From Nocardioides luteus (lineage in GTDB: Bacteria > Actinomycetota > Actinomycetes > Propionibacteriales > Nocardioidaceae): DNA of 64,000 nucleotides. The translations under genes and the position numbers were made by a program. The notes under the pieces were generated by a model. It did not search any database and was not told the DNA's origin. It worked only from the letters and a program-made list of their open reading frames with translations. Position 1 is the first letter of the stretch. Each line of letters starts with the position of its first letter. Of the stretch, positions 16,843 to 25,132 are shown piece after piece. The stretch covers positions 1,852,501-1,916,500 of the forward strand of contig NZ_JADOVJ010000001.1 in assembly GCF_015752315.1 (NCBI RefSeq), given 5' to 3'.

Positions 16843-17436
16843 TCACTTCCGACGGCACGCGGCGGGGTTCTGGTGCAGGTCCACGTTGTCCCTCACGATC
16901 CCGCGGTTCACCCAGCTGTTGCGAGCCACCGAGAAGTTGCCGGCGTAGGAGTTCCTGAGCACACGCAGGGAACGCACGTGATTGCCGACGACGCGGAGGT
17001 TGTTGCACGCCTTGTTGTCCCGGACCATCAATGTCCCGCGATTGTCGCGTACCACCAGATTGTTGGCGATCGACATCTCGCAGATCGCCACGTTGCGGGA
17101 GTTGCGGACCATGAGATTCCGTCCGGCGACCGGGTCCACGCGGCACCCTGCGGCCCCGATGGTGACGCGTTCGACGACGTTGCGGACGTGGATGTTCCGG
17201 CTGACGGCCGTGTCGGTGATGCTGACCACCCTCGGTGCACCGGTGGTGCGGACGTTGCCGGTGATCCTGGAATCGGTGATCACGCAGCGGGCGTCGTCCG
17301 GGATGACGACGTGGCGGAGCGTCCGGTGGTGGTAGCTGCCGTCGCAGACGAGGTCGGGCGGCAGCGCCTGGGCGCTGGGCACCTGCCCGAACACGGGTGC
17401 GAGCGCGCCGATGAGAAGGAAGACGACCTGTTTCAT
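16843..17436 (-). CDS. Secreted protein with beta-helix-like Asn/Val/Arg repeats
   Basis: The 197-residue protein has a signal peptide (MKQVVFLLIGALAPVFG, cleavage near AQA at residue 24). The mature part repeats short strands such as NLMVRNSRNVAI, NLVVRDNRGTLMV and NLRVVGNHVRSLRV. An Asn or Asp starts each turn, and the period is about 17-22 residues. This pattern fits a right-handed parallel beta-helix. Four or five Cys residues may form disulfides. I recognise no catalytic motif. GGAGGG lies four bases before the ATG. It is a probable surface or extracellular binding protein. Confidence 0.6.
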   Translation of the reverse strand: MKQVVFLLIGALAPVFGQVPSAQALPPDLVCDGSYHHRTLRHVVIPDDARCVITDSRITGNVRTTGAPRVVSITDTAVSRNIHVRNVVERVTIGAAGCRVDPVAGRNLMVRNSRNVAICEMSIANNLVVRDNRGTLMVRDNKACNNLRVVGNHVRSLRVLRNSYAGNFSVARNSWVNRGIVRDNVDLHQNPAACRRK

Positions 17437-17566
17437 GTGACCCTCCGAGCTAGGGCGATGTGTGTCTTCATGACGCGCCAACGAGAACATGTGTTGCACT
17501 GGCTCGCCCATGTTCCAGATAGCCGATGCGTACTTCCCGCCGCGCGCTCCCGGCTAGCCTGGACAG

Positions 17567-17677
17567 GTGCCCTACGCCGACCCGACCGGAGCGAGCGCCG
17601 AGCTCGGCCAGCCGATCCTCGCCGAAACGGTCTCCGCCGCCTACGACCGCCTCCAGATCGGCGCGGTCACCCGATGA
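17567..17677 (+). CDS. 36-residue ORF coupled to the mycofactocin-type SDR
   Basis: A GTG-initiated ORF of 36 codons ends in a TGA that overlaps the ATG of the SDR gene by four bases. A -10-like TAGCCT ends eight bases before the GTG, so both would be read from a nearly leaderless mRNA. The peptide contains AAYDRLQIGAVTR and has no Cys or GVY ending, so it is not a MftA precursor. It may be a true small protein or only a leader that couples translation of the SDR. Confidence 0.4.
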   Translation: MPYADPTGASAELGQPILAETVSAAYDRLQIGAVTR

Positions 17678-18483
17678 CGCCCGACGCGATGGGCGCAGAC
17701 GAGGCGGGCCGGGTGGCGCTGGTGACCGGAGCGGCACGTGGGATCGGGGCCGCCACCGTGCGGGGCCTGGTGGCCGAGGGCGTACGCGTCGTCGCGCTCG
17801 ACTGGTGCGCCGGCGAGGACTCCCCGGCCGGCTACCCGCAGGCCACCAGGGCAGACCTCGACACGCTCGTCGCCTCGCTCCCGGCCGGGTGGGTGGAGCC
17901 GGTCGTCGGTGACGTACGGGTCCCTGAGGCCGTGGCCGCCGCGGTCGAGGTCGCGACCCAGCGGTGGGGACGGCTCGACATCGCCGTCGCGGCGGCCGCG
18001 GTGATCGCCGGCGGCCGCCCGCTGTGGGAGGACGACTCGCTCGACCTGCAGTGGCAGATCGACGTCGCAGGGGTCTGGAACACGGCGGCCGCCGCCGTCC
18101 CGGTCATGCTCGCCGGACCCGACCCCGCCGGGTGCCGGTTCGTCGCGCTCGCCTCTGCCGCGGGCTCGCGCGGGCTGTTCCACCTCGCCGCCTACAACGC
18201 CGCGAAGCATGCCGTGGTCGGGCTGGTGAAGGGCCTGGCCGCCGACCTCGCGGGGACCGGCGTCACCGCCTGTGCCGTCTCACCCGGCTCCACCGACACC
18301 GCGATGCTGGCCGCGACCGCCGACCTCTACTCGGTCACCCCCGGCGACCTCGCCGGCCACCAGCTCCTGCGCCGCCCGCTCACCCCGGACGAGGTCGCCG
18401 CCACCGTCGTGCACGCCTGCTCCCGTGCCGGCGCCGTGCTCAACGGATCGGACGTCGCCGCCGACGGAGGCTTCGGCGGATGA
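17674..18483 (+). CDS. Mycofactocin-coupled-type SDR oxidoreductase
   Basis: This 269-residue SDR has TGAARGIG near residue 18 and the catalytic YNAAKHAVVG (Tyr/Lys) near residue 173. After beta-strand 2 it carries an extra segment with GYPQATRADLDTLVA. That insertion, with its typical [P/Y]-x-A-T-x-A-D-L pattern, marks the mycofactocin-coupled SDRs, which hold NADH tightly and pass electrons to mycofactocin. The usual NNAG is altered to AAAA in this copy. No mycofactocin biosynthesis gene is in the window. The C-terminus DVAADGGFGG is normal. Confidence 0.8.
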   Translation: MTPDAMGADEAGRVALVTGAARGIGAATVRGLVAEGVRVVALDWCAGEDSPAGYPQATRADLDTLVASLPAGWVEPVVGDVRVPEAVAAAVEVATQRWGRLDIAVAAAAVIAGGRPLWEDDSLDLQWQIDVAGVWNTAAAAVPVMLAGPDPAGCRFVALASAAGSRGLFHLAAYNAAKHAVVGLVKGLAADLAGTGVTACAVSPGSTDTAMLAATADLYSVTPGDLAGHQLLRRPLTPDEVAATVVHACSRAGAVLNGSDVAADGGFGG

Positions 18484-18508
18484 CAGGTCTGGTGAGGCCG
18501 AGAGCCGG

Positions 18509-19189
18509 TCAGCGGGTTGGCGTGGGCCGGGGACCAGCTGGGCCGCCTGCGAAAGCAGGTGCGGCGATCACCGTGTCCGGCGCGGGGCACGCCGCGATAC
18601 CGGCCTCGAGCAGAGCCCCCAGCCGTTGGTCACCGTCGGGGCTAGCGCTCGCCACGACCCCGTCGACGGTGCACCGGACCATCGTCGGCGCGCTCCGTCT
18701 GGCGAAGGTGCGGGCGTCGATCGGGCTCCGGATCCCAAGTCCGTCGACCCAGGCGACCGCCCCGGGAACCATCTCGAGTGCGAACCGGGCCTCCCGCCGG
18801 GTGGCCGCCAGATCGGGCTCGGCATCCGCGCACAGGCGCTCGGCTTGAAGCAGGCCGGCTGCCAGCGGTCGCTGCGTCGCTTCGGGGACGTCGAGGATGG
18901 TTTCCGCCGCTACCGCCACCGCGACCGTGAGCCAGGTGCGGTCGTTCCCGCGCCGGCCCACGACCGAGGGGACGAGTGGCAGCAGCTGCTGGCGTCCGTC
19001 GTCACTGGTGCGATCGTTCACCAGCCGTGCCAGATGCGCGAGCAGGGGATGGGTGCAGGAGGGATGATCGCTCCACCGCTCACCGGCGAGGACCGAGGCG
19101 AGCTCCATGAAGCACGCGCCGCGTCGTGGCGTTCGATGCCGGCCACGTGACAGAACCGGGATGCCGTCGGGAATGCGTGATGGGTTCAT
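18509..19189 (-). CDS. Conserved actinobacterial protein of unknown function
   Basis: The 226-residue protein has no signal peptide or membrane helix. Recognisable segments are FMELASVLAGERWSDHPSC near residue 27 and HPLLAHLARLVNDRTSD near residue 46. It is alanine-rich and probably helical. GGAGG stands close before the ATG at 19189. It ends 25 bp from the convergent SDR gene. I do not recognise a functional family. Confidence 0.6.
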   Translation of the reverse strand: MNPSRIPDGIPVLSRGRHRTPRRGACFMELASVLAGERWSDHPSCTHPLLAHLARLVNDRTSDDGRQQLLPLVPSVVGRRGNDRTWLTVAVAVAAETILDVPEATQRPLAAGLLQAERLCADAEPDLAATRREARFALEMVPGAVAWVDGLGIRSPIDARTFARRSAPTMVRCTVDGVVASASPDGDQRLGALLEAGIAACPAPDTVIAAPAFAGGPAGPRPTPTR

Positions 19190-19309
19190 CGCAACCTCCT
19201 ACTCCGAGGATGCGCCGATGTGCTGGCGCGATCAACCCCTTGGCCGGATGCTCGGACACCCGGCTCGTCCGGGTCGGCCGCAGGCATGTCCCCGGTGCGT
19301 ACGGAACGG

Positions 19310-19341
19310 CCGAAGGCCCCGGGAGATCCCGGGGCCTTCGG
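19310..19341. terminator. Strong bidirectional hairpin
   Basis: CCGAAGGCCCCGGGA (19310-19324) and its exact complement (19327-19341) form a 15-bp stem with a two-base loop. It lies 24 bp beyond the stop codon of the possible glutamine synthetase remnant (read leftward), where a terminator would be expected. Confidence 0.75.
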
Positions 19342-19364
19342 CGTCGGACAGCAGAGCGGTCGGC

Positions 19365-19406
19365 TCAGATGTCGTAGTAGAGCTCGAACGCTCGAGTGAT
19401 TGGTGG
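19365..19406 (-). pseudogene. Possible glutamine synthetase C-terminal remnant
   Basis: Read leftward, the last codons before TGA at 19365-19367 give RPPITRAFELYYDI. Type I glutamine synthetases of actinobacteria end in a similar RPHPxEFxLYYD[IV]. Only this tail is visible; nothing upstream continues the fold. The terminator hairpin just beyond supports a real 3' gene end. The evidence is short, so the call is tentative. Confidence 0.3.
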
Positions 19407-19940
19407 TCGCTTGCGAGCGTTGGTGGAACCGCAGGTCAGCGTGGCTTTGGTTGGTGGGCGCTGATGGCGTTATGCGGCTGAAAGCGATACTCCTGCGGAA
19501 TCCCTGCGGAACGGAGTCTCCAACTGCTCGCCAGTGTCGGACTGATCCGACCATTCCAACTGTCGGTACCGCCCCAGCGGTGAGTCAAGGTTACTCCGAG
19601 GTTGCCCGCGCCGCTGGCCTGAATGTTGGGAAGCGGTCCCGCGGGGATGATTATTAATGGATGTCGACGGCAATGTGCGTCTGACCTGCGGAAACACGAT
19701 TTCCGCCGACGGCTGCCGATGGTCCTGAGTGACTCTCGATCGGACAGTAGCGACCGGGGTCGGTCCCGACTCCATCAGCTCGCGAAGCAGAATGCACCTA
19801 GCCACGTCCCAAGGCTGAGGGGATGGCTGGGTGCTCTTGATCGTCGGAGCGGCGCAATTGACTTCGCACCGGCAGCCCGGGAGTCGACTGTGACCGTTGC
19901 GCCGAGATTTCTGGAGTCTCGAGGCTCATGTTCATGAGCT

Positions 19941-20165
19941 GCCCAGGTGCTCGAGCAGGCGGCCGCTCGCGGCATCCGCTTCATCGTCCCCGGCGACGCC
20001 GAGTGGCCCATCCAACTCGACGCACTCCGCGGCGCCGGCGCGCTGCACCGCCGCGGGGCTGAACCCATCGGGCGTGTGGGGTCCTCGGATCACACGACTC
20101 ACGCCACCACGCCGGCAACGCCGTCGCGGTCGTCGGCTCACGAGCCGCCACCAACTACGGCAAAC
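19941..20165 (+). pseudogene. dprA: Frameshifted dprA fragment
   Basis: Three reading frames in order give pieces of one protein. First comes AARGIRFIVPGDAEWPIQLD, then WGPRITRLT after a frameshift near 20067, then AVAVVGSRAATNYG after another near 20120. DprA (the DNA-processing protein that loads RecA on incoming DNA) has just this order: PGDxxWPxxLxxL, then LWxRG, then VGSRxxTxYG. The rest of the Rossmann domain is missing. The fragment is dead and probably marks an old insertion or recombination site. Confidence 0.65.
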
Positions 20166-20296
20166 GAACTGAGCCGCGACCTCGGGTTGTGAAGCTCACG
20201 GCGCATCCTGAGGATCTGAAGACCGCTCTGTCGAGGACGTGTGGGTCCGAATTCGACACTGGGGTGGACACGTCGAGACCCACCCCCTATCGTGAA

Positions 20297-20314
20297 ACAC
20301 GACACAAGTCGCGT
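20297..20314. promoter_or_regulatory. TetR-type operator, site A
   Basis: ACACGACACAAGTCGCGT matches the 18-bp consensus ACRCGACTNNAGTCGYGT with one mismatch. It lies 136 bp before the APC permease ATG at 20450. It links this permease to the regulon of the TetR gene at 35 kb. Confidence 0.7.
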
Positions 20315-20449
20315 CTGTAGTTTTGTGTTCGATGCCGGGTCGCAGCCCCCACCGTTCGGTTGCTGGCCGCGACAGCGTGTCGCATCACAGCCTCGGGGCC
20401 GCGAACCAACACCCCGCGTCGAACGATGACTGGACACCGAAGGAACACC

Positions 20450-21916
20450 ATGGATCGAACGATCGGCACCGACCACGGCGTGCCCGCGGCGGAGTCAACG
20501 CCAGCGCACGGGAAGCTAGAGGGAAACCTCGGCGTCTTCCACCTCGTCTTCACCGTCATGGCGTTCCAGGCGCCCATCGTGGCGTTCCTCGCCTACACCC
20601 CGGTAGCGATCCTGCTGGGTAACGGACTTGGCACTCCTGTTGCGTTCGCAATCGCCGGAGTCATCCTTGCTCTGTTTGCCGTGGGACTACTCGCAATGGC
20701 CAAGCATGTCCCCAACCCTGGCGGGTTCTACGCCTTCATCACCGCAGGTCTGGGACGACGGATCGGGCTCGGGTCCTCCCTGGTCGCCATCATCTGCTAC
20801 TACTTCACGCTCGTCGGTATCTACGTTCTCATCGGGGTGTCGCTGAGGTCCCTGTGCACCGACTTGTTCAACGGACCCGAGATCAGTTGGTGGCTGTGGG
20901 CGTTGACGGCGTTCGTCGCGGTCACAGTGCTGGGGCACTTCCGCATGGACGTCTCCGCGAACGTGCTGACGGTGTTTCTTGTCGCCGAACTTGCATTGGT
21001 CATCGCCTACGACATCGCCGTCGTCGCTCGAGTTGGGATCGATGCCCTGTCGCTCCAGCCGCTGTCCATGCACAACATCTTCTCTGGATCGCTCGGCTTG
21101 GCGTTGATGTTCGGCGTCGGGTTGTACGGCGGTTTCGAGGCGACCCTGGTCTTCCGTGAAGAGGTTCGTGACCCGGATCGGACCATTCCTGCCGCCACCT
21201 ATATCGTCATCGCACTCGTCGCCGCGCTCTTCTCCGTCTCGGCGCTGATCTTCATCAATGCCTACGGCGGCGAGGCCGTGCTGTCGGCCGTCGGGAACGG
21301 CATGGGCTCGTCGTTGGCGAGCATGCAGGAGTACGTGGGAGCGACTGCCATGAACATCGCCGAGATCCTGCTGGTTACCAGTAGCTTCGCCATCACCTTG
21401 GCTGCCCACAACATCTCGGCCCGTTATCTCTATAACCTGGGTGTCGACGAGATCATCCACCCGTCCGTGGGTCGAGCCCACGCGAAGCATGGCTCGCCCT
21501 ACATGGCATCAGCTCTCGTTGGTCTCGCCGTGCTGGCAGTCCTCGTCCCGTTTACCGTCTCAGGATCGGACCCGTACGTCTTCTATGCCCACTTCGTAGG
21601 GGTGTACAGCTACTCGTTGCTGCTCCTGCTCTTTCTCACCGCCGTTGCTGTGCCAGCTTTCCTCCTGAGGAACAGAGCAGACGCAATGACAACCGTCGTC
21701 AACTCGATCGTCTGTCCCGTGCTGTCAATCATTCCGCTGGGTCTCGTCCTGATCATGGCGACAAAGAACTTCGACCTGCTGATCGGCGGCTCGAGGTCGC
21801 TCGCGACCATCATGCTGATCGGCCTCTACGGCGCCTTCGCGGGCGGCATCCTCCTCGCGACCTACTACAAGCGAGTACGGCCTGACGTCTTCGCGCGCAT
21901 CGGGCGTCAAGAATGA
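20450..21916 (+). CDS. APC-family amino acid/amine permease
   Basis: The 488-residue protein has about 12 membrane helices. The first contains LVFTVMAFQAPIVAFLAYTP and the APC consensus region is GGFYAFITAGLGR. EEVRDPDRTIPAATY marks the loop after helix 6, as in amine and amino acid permeases. GAAGGA lies five bases before the ATG at 20450. It is closely similar in layout to the permease in the P450 operon at 37.7 kb, and both have the same operator upstream. Import of the amine substrate or an amino acid intermediate is likely. Confidence 0.88.
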   Translation: MDRTIGTDHGVPAAESTPAHGKLEGNLGVFHLVFTVMAFQAPIVAFLAYTPVAILLGNGLGTPVAFAIAGVILALFAVGLLAMAKHVPNPGGFYAFITAGLGRRIGLGSSLVAIICYYFTLVGIYVLIGVSLRSLCTDLFNGPEISWWLWALTAFVAVTVLGHFRMDVSANVLTVFLVAELALVIAYDIAVVARVGIDALSLQPLSMHNIFSGSLGLALMFGVGLYGGFEATLVFREEVRDPDRTIPAATYIVIALVAALFSVSALIFINAYGGEAVLSAVGNGMGSSLASMQEYVGATAMNIAEILLVTSSFAITLAAHNISARYLYNLGVDEIIHPSVGRAHAKHGSPYMASALVGLAVLAVLVPFTVSGSDPYVFYAHFVGVYSYSLLLLLFLTAVAVPAFLLRNRADAMTTVVNSIVCPVLSIIPLGLVLIMATKNFDLLIGGSRSLATIMLIGLYGAFAGGILLATYYKRVRPDVFARIGRQE

Positions 21917-21929
21917 CGCACAAGTGAAC

Positions 21930-21990
21930 TGAGGAGACGGTGCCCGGATCGCCCGCGGGTTCATCGGGTTTTCCGGGCAGCGTCTCCTCA
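21930..21990 (+). terminator. Long hairpin after the APC permease gene
   Basis: TGAGGAGACGGTGCCCGG (21930-21947) pairs with CCGGGCAGCGTCTCCTCA (21973-21990) with one mismatch over 18 bp; the loop is 25 bases. It separates the permease from the SDR gene. Confidence 0.65.
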
Positions 21991-22058
21991 ATCGCAACGG
22001 CTCAAATCTTGGGTCCGTTGCAGTGTCCGGTGGACAGATCTGCATTGAGGAGAAACTG

Positions 22059-22898
22059 ATGAACGACGCTGCACCGGCAGGCGACCTCGCCGGGCGAACC
22101 ATCGTCATGTCTGGCGGAAGCCGTGGGATCGGGCTAGCGATCCTGATCACGGCGGCACGGCACGGCGCGAATTGCGTGCTGCTGGCCAAGACTGCCGAAC
22201 CAGATCCCCGGTTGCCTGGAACGATCCACACTGCGGTAGAGCAGATCGAATCCGCAGGTGGCCGAGCGGTAGCGGTCGTCGGTGACGTCCGAAAGATCGA
22301 AGATGTCGAACGCGCGGTTAATGTAGCCACCTCGAGTTTCGGTGGAATCGACATAGTGATCAACAACGCCAGCGCGCTGAACACTCAAGGAACCGAAGAC
22401 GTCACTCCCAAGCGCTTCGATCTGATGCAATCGATCAACTCACGCGGGACGTTCATGCTCACCCGCGCGTGCCTAGATGCGCTCAAGCGAAGTGATGACG
22501 GCCAGATCCTGACCTTATCTCCGCCGCTCAACCTTGACCCGGGGTGGATGGGCGCATTTCCGCCGTACATGCTCTCCAAGTACGGAATGTCCCTTCTCAC
22601 TCTGGGATGGGCTTCTGAGTTCGCCGAGCACGGCATCCGCGCAAACTGTCTCTGGCCCCAGACCACCATCGCGACCGCCGCCGTGAAAAACCTTCTCGGC
22701 GGGGGACCAGCGATCTCCCAAGCTCGCCACCCACAGATCGTCGCCGATGCAGCGGTCTCGATACTGACGGATCCCGAGCGCCCAACCGCCCAGACCTTCC
22801 TCGATGAAGAAGTCTTGGTGCGCGCAGGCATCAACGAGTTCTCCCACTACGGCGGTGGCGCCGATCCTGCGGTCGACCTCTTTGTGGGCACACGATGA
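22059..22898 (+). CDS. SDR oxidoreductase, HSDL2/citronellal-dehydrogenase-like
   Basis: The 279-residue SDR has SGGSRGIG near residue 16, NNASALNTQGT near 106 and the catalytic YMLSKYGMSL near 163. The segment SPPLNLDPGWM and the region GRAVAVVGDVRKIEDVERAV fit the HSDL2-like SDRs that act on branched or long-chain alcohols and acyl compounds. GAGGAG lies six bases before the ATG. It is followed at 56 bp by an acyl-CoA ligase, which suggests oxidation of an alcohol or aldehyde and later CoA activation. Confidence 0.85.
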   Translation: MNDAAPAGDLAGRTIVMSGGSRGIGLAILITAARHGANCVLLAKTAEPDPRLPGTIHTAVEQIESAGGRAVAVVGDVRKIEDVERAVNVATSSFGGIDIVINNASALNTQGTEDVTPKRFDLMQSINSRGTFMLTRACLDALKRSDDGQILTLSPPLNLDPGWMGAFPPYMLSKYGMSLLTLGWASEFAEHGIRANCLWPQTTIATAAVKNLLGGGPAISQARHPQIVADAAVSILTDPERPTAQTFLDEEVLVRAGINEFSHYGGGADPAVDLFVGTR

Positions 22899-22954
22899 AC
22901 GGTGTGTGCGGCGACGACCCGGTCCCTACCTCGACGGAAACAGGAAGCTGAGCG

Positions 22955-24454
22955 ATGGCGAATCTAGCGACCAATCTGATCAAGACAGCTCGGGAACTGC
23001 CCGATCGGCCCGCGGTGAGGCTCGACGACCACGTCCTCACCTATCGCGAACTCCTAGACGCCGCGTCGACGATCGCCGAAGATCTGCGCGGACGTGGAGT
23101 AGGGCCGGGCGACCGCGTCGCAGTCTCGCTACCCAATGTTCCCGCCTTCCCCGTCGCGTTCTACGGCGCACTCCTTGCTGGTGCGGCGGTGGTTCCGATG
23201 AATCCCCTGCTCAAGAAGCGCGAGGTTGAGTTCTACCTCAGCGACTCGATGGCAAGCCTGGCCTACTGTGCTGCCGAGGGTAGCGACGCTCTGCAGGACG
23301 CCGCAAATGACCTCGGGGTCGACGCGATCCCCGTTCCCTTGAGCGGGCCAAGCCTGCGACACGTCGGTGCCTTGGAGGCCGTTCCGCGTCGCATGAGCGA
23401 CACTGCCGTCATCCTCTACACATCGGGCACGACCGGGCAGCCCAAGGGTGCGGAGCTCACGCATTGGAACCTGATGTCGAACGCGGCAACCAGCGTCGAG
23501 ACCCTGCTCAAGATTGATTCCGACGACGTCGTCATGGGCTGTCTGCCCCTGTTCCACGTGTTCGGATTGACGTGCGCCCTCAACGCGTCGGTTCTCGCCG
23601 GATCGTGCCTCACATTGATTTCGCGCTTCGACGCCGCCAAGGCGCTCGACGTGATCGCGCGGGACCGCGTGACCGTGTTCGAGGGCGTCCCCACCATGTA
23701 TGCAGCGATGTTGCACTCCGCTGCAGCCGCCGAGGCAGACCTGCGGACCCTGCGGACCTGCATCACAGGCGGTGCCCCGATGCCTGTCGAAGTGTTGGTG
23801 GAGTTCGAAACGCGCTTCGGCTGCGAGATTCTCGAAGGCTACGGACTGTCCGAAACGTCACCGGTCGCGTGTTTCAATCACCCCGGCCAAGAGCGACGCC
23901 CAGGCACCATCGGTGTCGCCGTCCGAGGCTGCCAACTGAGGGTGGTCGACGACGCCGGGACGGACGTCGCGATCGGGGTTCCCGGCGAGATCGCCATCCG
24001 GGGGGAGAACGTGATGAAGGGATACTGGAATCGTCCCGGGGACACAGCGGCAGCAATCCCTGACGGGTGGTTCCGCACGGGCGACATCGCTACCAAGGAC
24101 GTCGACGGATACATCACGATCGTCGATCGAAAGAAAGACCTGATCATCCGCGGCGGTTACAACGTCTATCCCCGCGAGGTCGAAGAGGTCCTCTACGAGC
24201 ACCCAGCGGTGGCGGAGGCGGCCGTCGTCGGCGTAACCCACCCAGAACTCGGTGAGGAGATCACTGCGGCGGTCGCACTCAAACCGAATCGGACGGCGTC
24301 TCCAGAGGAACTTCGTTCGTTCGTGCGCGACCGACTGGCCGCGTACAAGTACCCACGGACAGTCTGGGTGCTCGATGCCCTCCCGAAGGGCCCCACCGGG
24401 AAGATCCTGCGCCGCGAGGTCCAGAGCATGGCGGCCGCCGGCACGCTCAAGTGA
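22955..24454 (+). CDS. Long-chain acyl-CoA synthetase (AMP-forming)
   Basis: The 499-residue protein is a complete ANL-family ligase. Motifs in order are the P-loop-like [18 protein letters not shown] near residue 155, YGLSETSP near 302, [16 protein letters not shown] near 370, [20 protein letters not shown] near 390 and the C-terminal Lys in [13 protein letters not shown] near 485. It activates a carboxylic acid to its acyl-CoA through an acyl-AMP intermediate in the cytoplasm. It is paired with the upstream SDR. No TetR-type operator was seen directly before this pair. Confidence 0.92.
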   Translation: MANLATNLIKTARELPDRPAVRLDDHVLTYRELLDAASTIAEDLRGRGVGPGDRVAVSLPNVPAFPVAFYGALLAGAAVVPMNPLLKKREVEFYLSDSMASLAYCAAEGSDALQDAANDLGVDAIPVPLSGPSLRHVGALEAVPRRMSDTAVILYTSGTTGQPKGAELTHWNLMSNAATSVETLLKIDSDDVVMGCLPLFHVFGLTCALNASVLAGSCLTLISRFDAAKALDVIARDRVTVFEGVPTMYAAMLHSAAAAEADLRTLRTCITGGAPMPVEVLVEFETRFGCEILEGYGLSETSPVACFNHPGQERRPGTIGVAVRGCQLRVVDDAGTDVAIGVPGEIAIRGENVMKGYWNRPGDTAAAIPDGWFRTGDIATKDVDGYITIVDRKKDLIIRGGYNVYPREVEEVLYEHPAVAEAAVVGVTHPELGEEITAAVALKPNRTASPEELRSFVRDRLAAYKYPRTVWVLDALPKGPTGKILRREVQSMAAAGTLK

Positions 24455-25132
24455 GCGTGGTCATGCAACCTGAAGTCGACACCTCCTCGATCTCAACCGC
24501 GTCCACGGTCCGGTCCGCGTAGAGGGCTCGACCAGGTCGTGGACGGATCGGGGGCCGATGTCAGCCGCGTCATCGGTCCAGAGCGCTCCTGATGTTCCTT
24601 GTGCCTGGACACCATCGGTTGTCGATAGTGAATTCGCACGCACAGAGAATCGGCCAGCACACCCACGAGCGCGCCGCTGATACCAGCCACGTCACGCAGC
24701 AGCGTGGGGAAGTCCTAGATTCCTGCGGCCACTCACTCGACCGAGATCGGCCGCGTCTCCACGACGTGTCCACATCGGTGCACGGGAACTCCCGAGGCGC
24801 ACGATCTGGGCGGCGAGGCGGAGGTTCTCCGCCTCCGTACGCCAAGGGAGCCTGAAGTCGGTCGAAAGCGGTGCCACACGTGTCGATTCCATGCAGACAT
24901 TCATCGACTCGGGGCCTTGGGCGGAACCCGGCCACTTCTTGCGTGCCAACCCTAGACAAGAAGAAGCCAACAAGTTAGATTCAAAACGCGACTCAAGTCG
25001 TGTCTCTCTGGGGTTGGCGAAGAGGGGCGCGTTGTTGCTTGACCGAGGTTCGTCAGAGGCGTGCTGGGCGTACGACTTCCTCGGCCCCTGGCAGAGGGCT
25101 GATGGGCCCTCGAGAAAGAAGGAAGAAGCTCC
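24455..25132. other. Non-coding stretch before the phosphotriesterase-like gene
   Basis: No gene is supported here. The stretch contains an 8-bp perfect stem AGGCGGAG/CTCCGCCT with a three-base loop at 24816-24834, terminator-like, and the perfect TetR-type operator B at 24986. The 130 bp between the operator and the ATG form an unusually long leader. Confidence 0.6.
24986..25003. promoter_or_regulatory. TetR-type operator, site B (perfect)
   Basis: ACGCGACTCAAGTCGTGT fits the consensus ACRCGACTNNAGTCGYGT at every position. It lies 130 bp before the phosphotriesterase-like gene at 25133. Confidence 0.8.

Larger units (their letters stand above)
19190..20449. other. Gene-poor junction with gene debris (left border of island)
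   Basis: This 1.26-kb stretch has no intact gene I can support. It holds a strong hairpin, a possible glutamine synthetase C-terminal remnant, a frameshifted dprA remnant, a 16-bp palindrome at 19924-19939 and a TetR-type operator at 20297. The rest (about 19410-19940) shows no family signal in any frame. Fragments of unrelated genes side by side suggest repeated insertion and deletion. Confidence 0.6.

Noticed and set aside
17567..17677. MftA mycofactocin precursor before the mycofactocin-type SDR
   Set aside because: The small ORF lacks the C-terminal Cys-Gly-Val-Tyr ending required of MftA.
19908..19940. TTTCTGGAGTCTC match to the left end of the IS3-family element beside a 16-bp palindrome
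   Set aside because: Only 13 bases match and the outer TGTGTCCCGGG is absent, so an IS end cannot be claimed.
24592..24959. Open frames on both strands in the 24.5-25.1 kb gap
   Set aside because: No ribosome binding site, no motif, and composition of shadow frames. I treat the stretch as non-coding.
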